DNA from: Chloroflexota bacterium
Lineage (GTDB): Bacteria; Chloroflexota; Anaerolineae; Anaerolineales; Anaerolineaceae
Length of the DNA stretch: 52,766 nt
Direction: 5' to 3'
Assembly (NCBI GenBank): GCA_012798455.1
Contig: JAAZNC010000015.1
Span: 1 to 52,766 of the forward strand
A program made the translations under genes and the position numbers. Numbering within the stretch: the stretch's first letter is position 1; each line of letters begins with the position of its first letter. The notes under the pieces are model-generated. The model saw only the letters and a list, made by a program, of their open reading frames with translations. It did not search any database and had not been told where the DNA came from. Shown piece after piece: positions 52,215 to 52,766 of this stretch.

Positions 52215-52766
52215 ATGATTGATGTCCATTTTTACCAAAAAGTATATGATCTGAAATACCGGTTAATGAAAGGCGAAAAATTCGAGCGCAATTACCTGCT
52301 ACAGAAACTGGAAGAATTTCGCAGCCCGGAACCGGTGCTCTATAACATCGAAACCACCAATTCCTGCAATATGCGTTGCGAGATGTGCCCGCGTACAACC
52401 ATGATGACGCGTCCCATCGAAACAATGCAGCCTGAACTTTTCAAGAAGATCATTGATCAAACGCGGCCCTGGACACCTCAGGAATGGACAGACTGGGAAG
52501 CATTTGTGACCCAAAATTATGGAATCCGTCCGGATGATATGAGCGAAAATCATTTTTTCTTATACGTCATTCCCAAAGTGATCGTGCTGCATGGTTACGG
52601 TGACCCCTTGTTGGATAAACAGATCCCCCAGTATGTGCAGTGGATGACGGAAAAAGGCATCCCCAGTTATTTCAGTTGCAATCCTGCCAACATCAATATG
52701 AAGCGCACCATTGAAACTTTCGAAAATGGGCTGGATTATATCAAGTACTCGATCGAAAGTGTGGAT
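52215..52766 (+). CDS. Radical SAM protein, N-terminal part (cut by the window edge)
   Basis: The open frame continues past the right edge; 184 residues are seen. The iron-sulfur motif CNMRCEMC (Cys-x3-Cys-x2-Cys) follows LYNIETTNSCN, and the segment HGYGDPLLD corresponds to the GGGEPLL-type motif of the radical SAM fold. An insertion of about 40 residues (EWTDWEAFVTQNYGIRPDD and on) lies between the first helix and that strand. The enzyme would use S-adenosylmethionine and a 4Fe-4S cluster to make a radical; the target could be a sugar or peptide. GGAG eight bases upstream supports the start. It follows NeuA-HAD by 105 bases. Confidence 0.88.
   Translation, partial: MIDVHFYQKVYDLKYRLMKGEKFERNYLLQKLEEFRSPEPVLYNIETTNSCNMRCEMCPRTTMMTRPIETMQPELFKKIIDQTRPWTPQEWTDWEAFVTQNYGIRPDDMSENHFFLYVIPKVIVLHGYGDPLLDKQIPQYVQWMTEKGIPSYFSCNPANINMKRTIETFENGLDYIKYSIESVD

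Overview
The window looks like a piece of a bacterial chromosome, most likely from a Chloroflexota bacterium of the Anaerolineae type. This is inferred from moderate GC content, the DUF2089 and DUF6504 proteins, an M32 carboxypeptidase, large GT-C-like membrane proteins and a large surface-glycan locus. No rRNA, tRNA, CRISPR array, insertion sequence or prophage gene was seen. Coding density is very high, with many four-base ATGA overlaps, and no gene-free stretch exceeds 300 bases.

Layout. (1) 1-7620, minus strand: a surface-glycan operon read leftward off the window. It holds an NAD-dependent sugar epimerase, a Wzx-type flippase, a GT-C-like membrane protein, an LPG-synthase/flippase-fold (UPF0104-like) membrane protein, a second large GT-C-like membrane protein and the start of a probable formyltransferase-like gene. 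(2) 7772-23285: mostly housekeeping genes on both strands. These are an L,D-transpeptidase, M32 carboxypeptidase, 3-phosphoglycerate dehydrogenase, a MacA/MacB-like ABC exporter, an FmdB-like zinc ribbon, guanylate kinase, a DUF2089-SHOCT-MFS operon, DUF6504, SixA, an S9 peptidase, a CDF metal transporter and a class V aminotransferase. (3) 23413-30041, plus strand: an operon with an unrecognised toroid-like protein, a NodB-type deacetylase without signal peptide, a DegT aminotransferase, a paralogue of the 178-2232 membrane protein and a methyltransferase. (4) 30076-31506, minus strand: a methyltransferase-GT2 fusion, divergent from a winged-helix regulator. (5) 31651-52766, plus strand (one minus-strand insert): regulator, GDP-fucose-synthase-like protein, Wzm/Wzt ABC exporter, capsule-type GT-B enzymes, methyltransferase, PseB, RmlD-like reductase, NeuB, GT4, SpsF-like cytidylyltransferase, further glycosyltransferases, then Gfo/Idh/MocA, SDR, a CMP-nonulosonate synthetase fused to a HAD phosphatase, and a radical SAM protein cut by the window edge.

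Taken together, regions 1 and 3-5 would make, activate, polymerise, modify and export a surface polysaccharide or glycoprotein glycan that probably contains a nonulosonic (sialic-like) acid. Two export routes are present: a Wzx flippase and a Wzm/Wzt ABC exporter. The two most notable points are the nonulosonate gene set, which has PseB plus a reductase instead of the usual adjacent PseC aminotransferase and also a NeuA-HAD fusion, and a 15-bp palindrome placed on the promoter of the winged-helix regulator with an 11-bp mirror copy in the leader of the divergent gene.

Functions are assigned from protein motifs read by eye. No database search was run.
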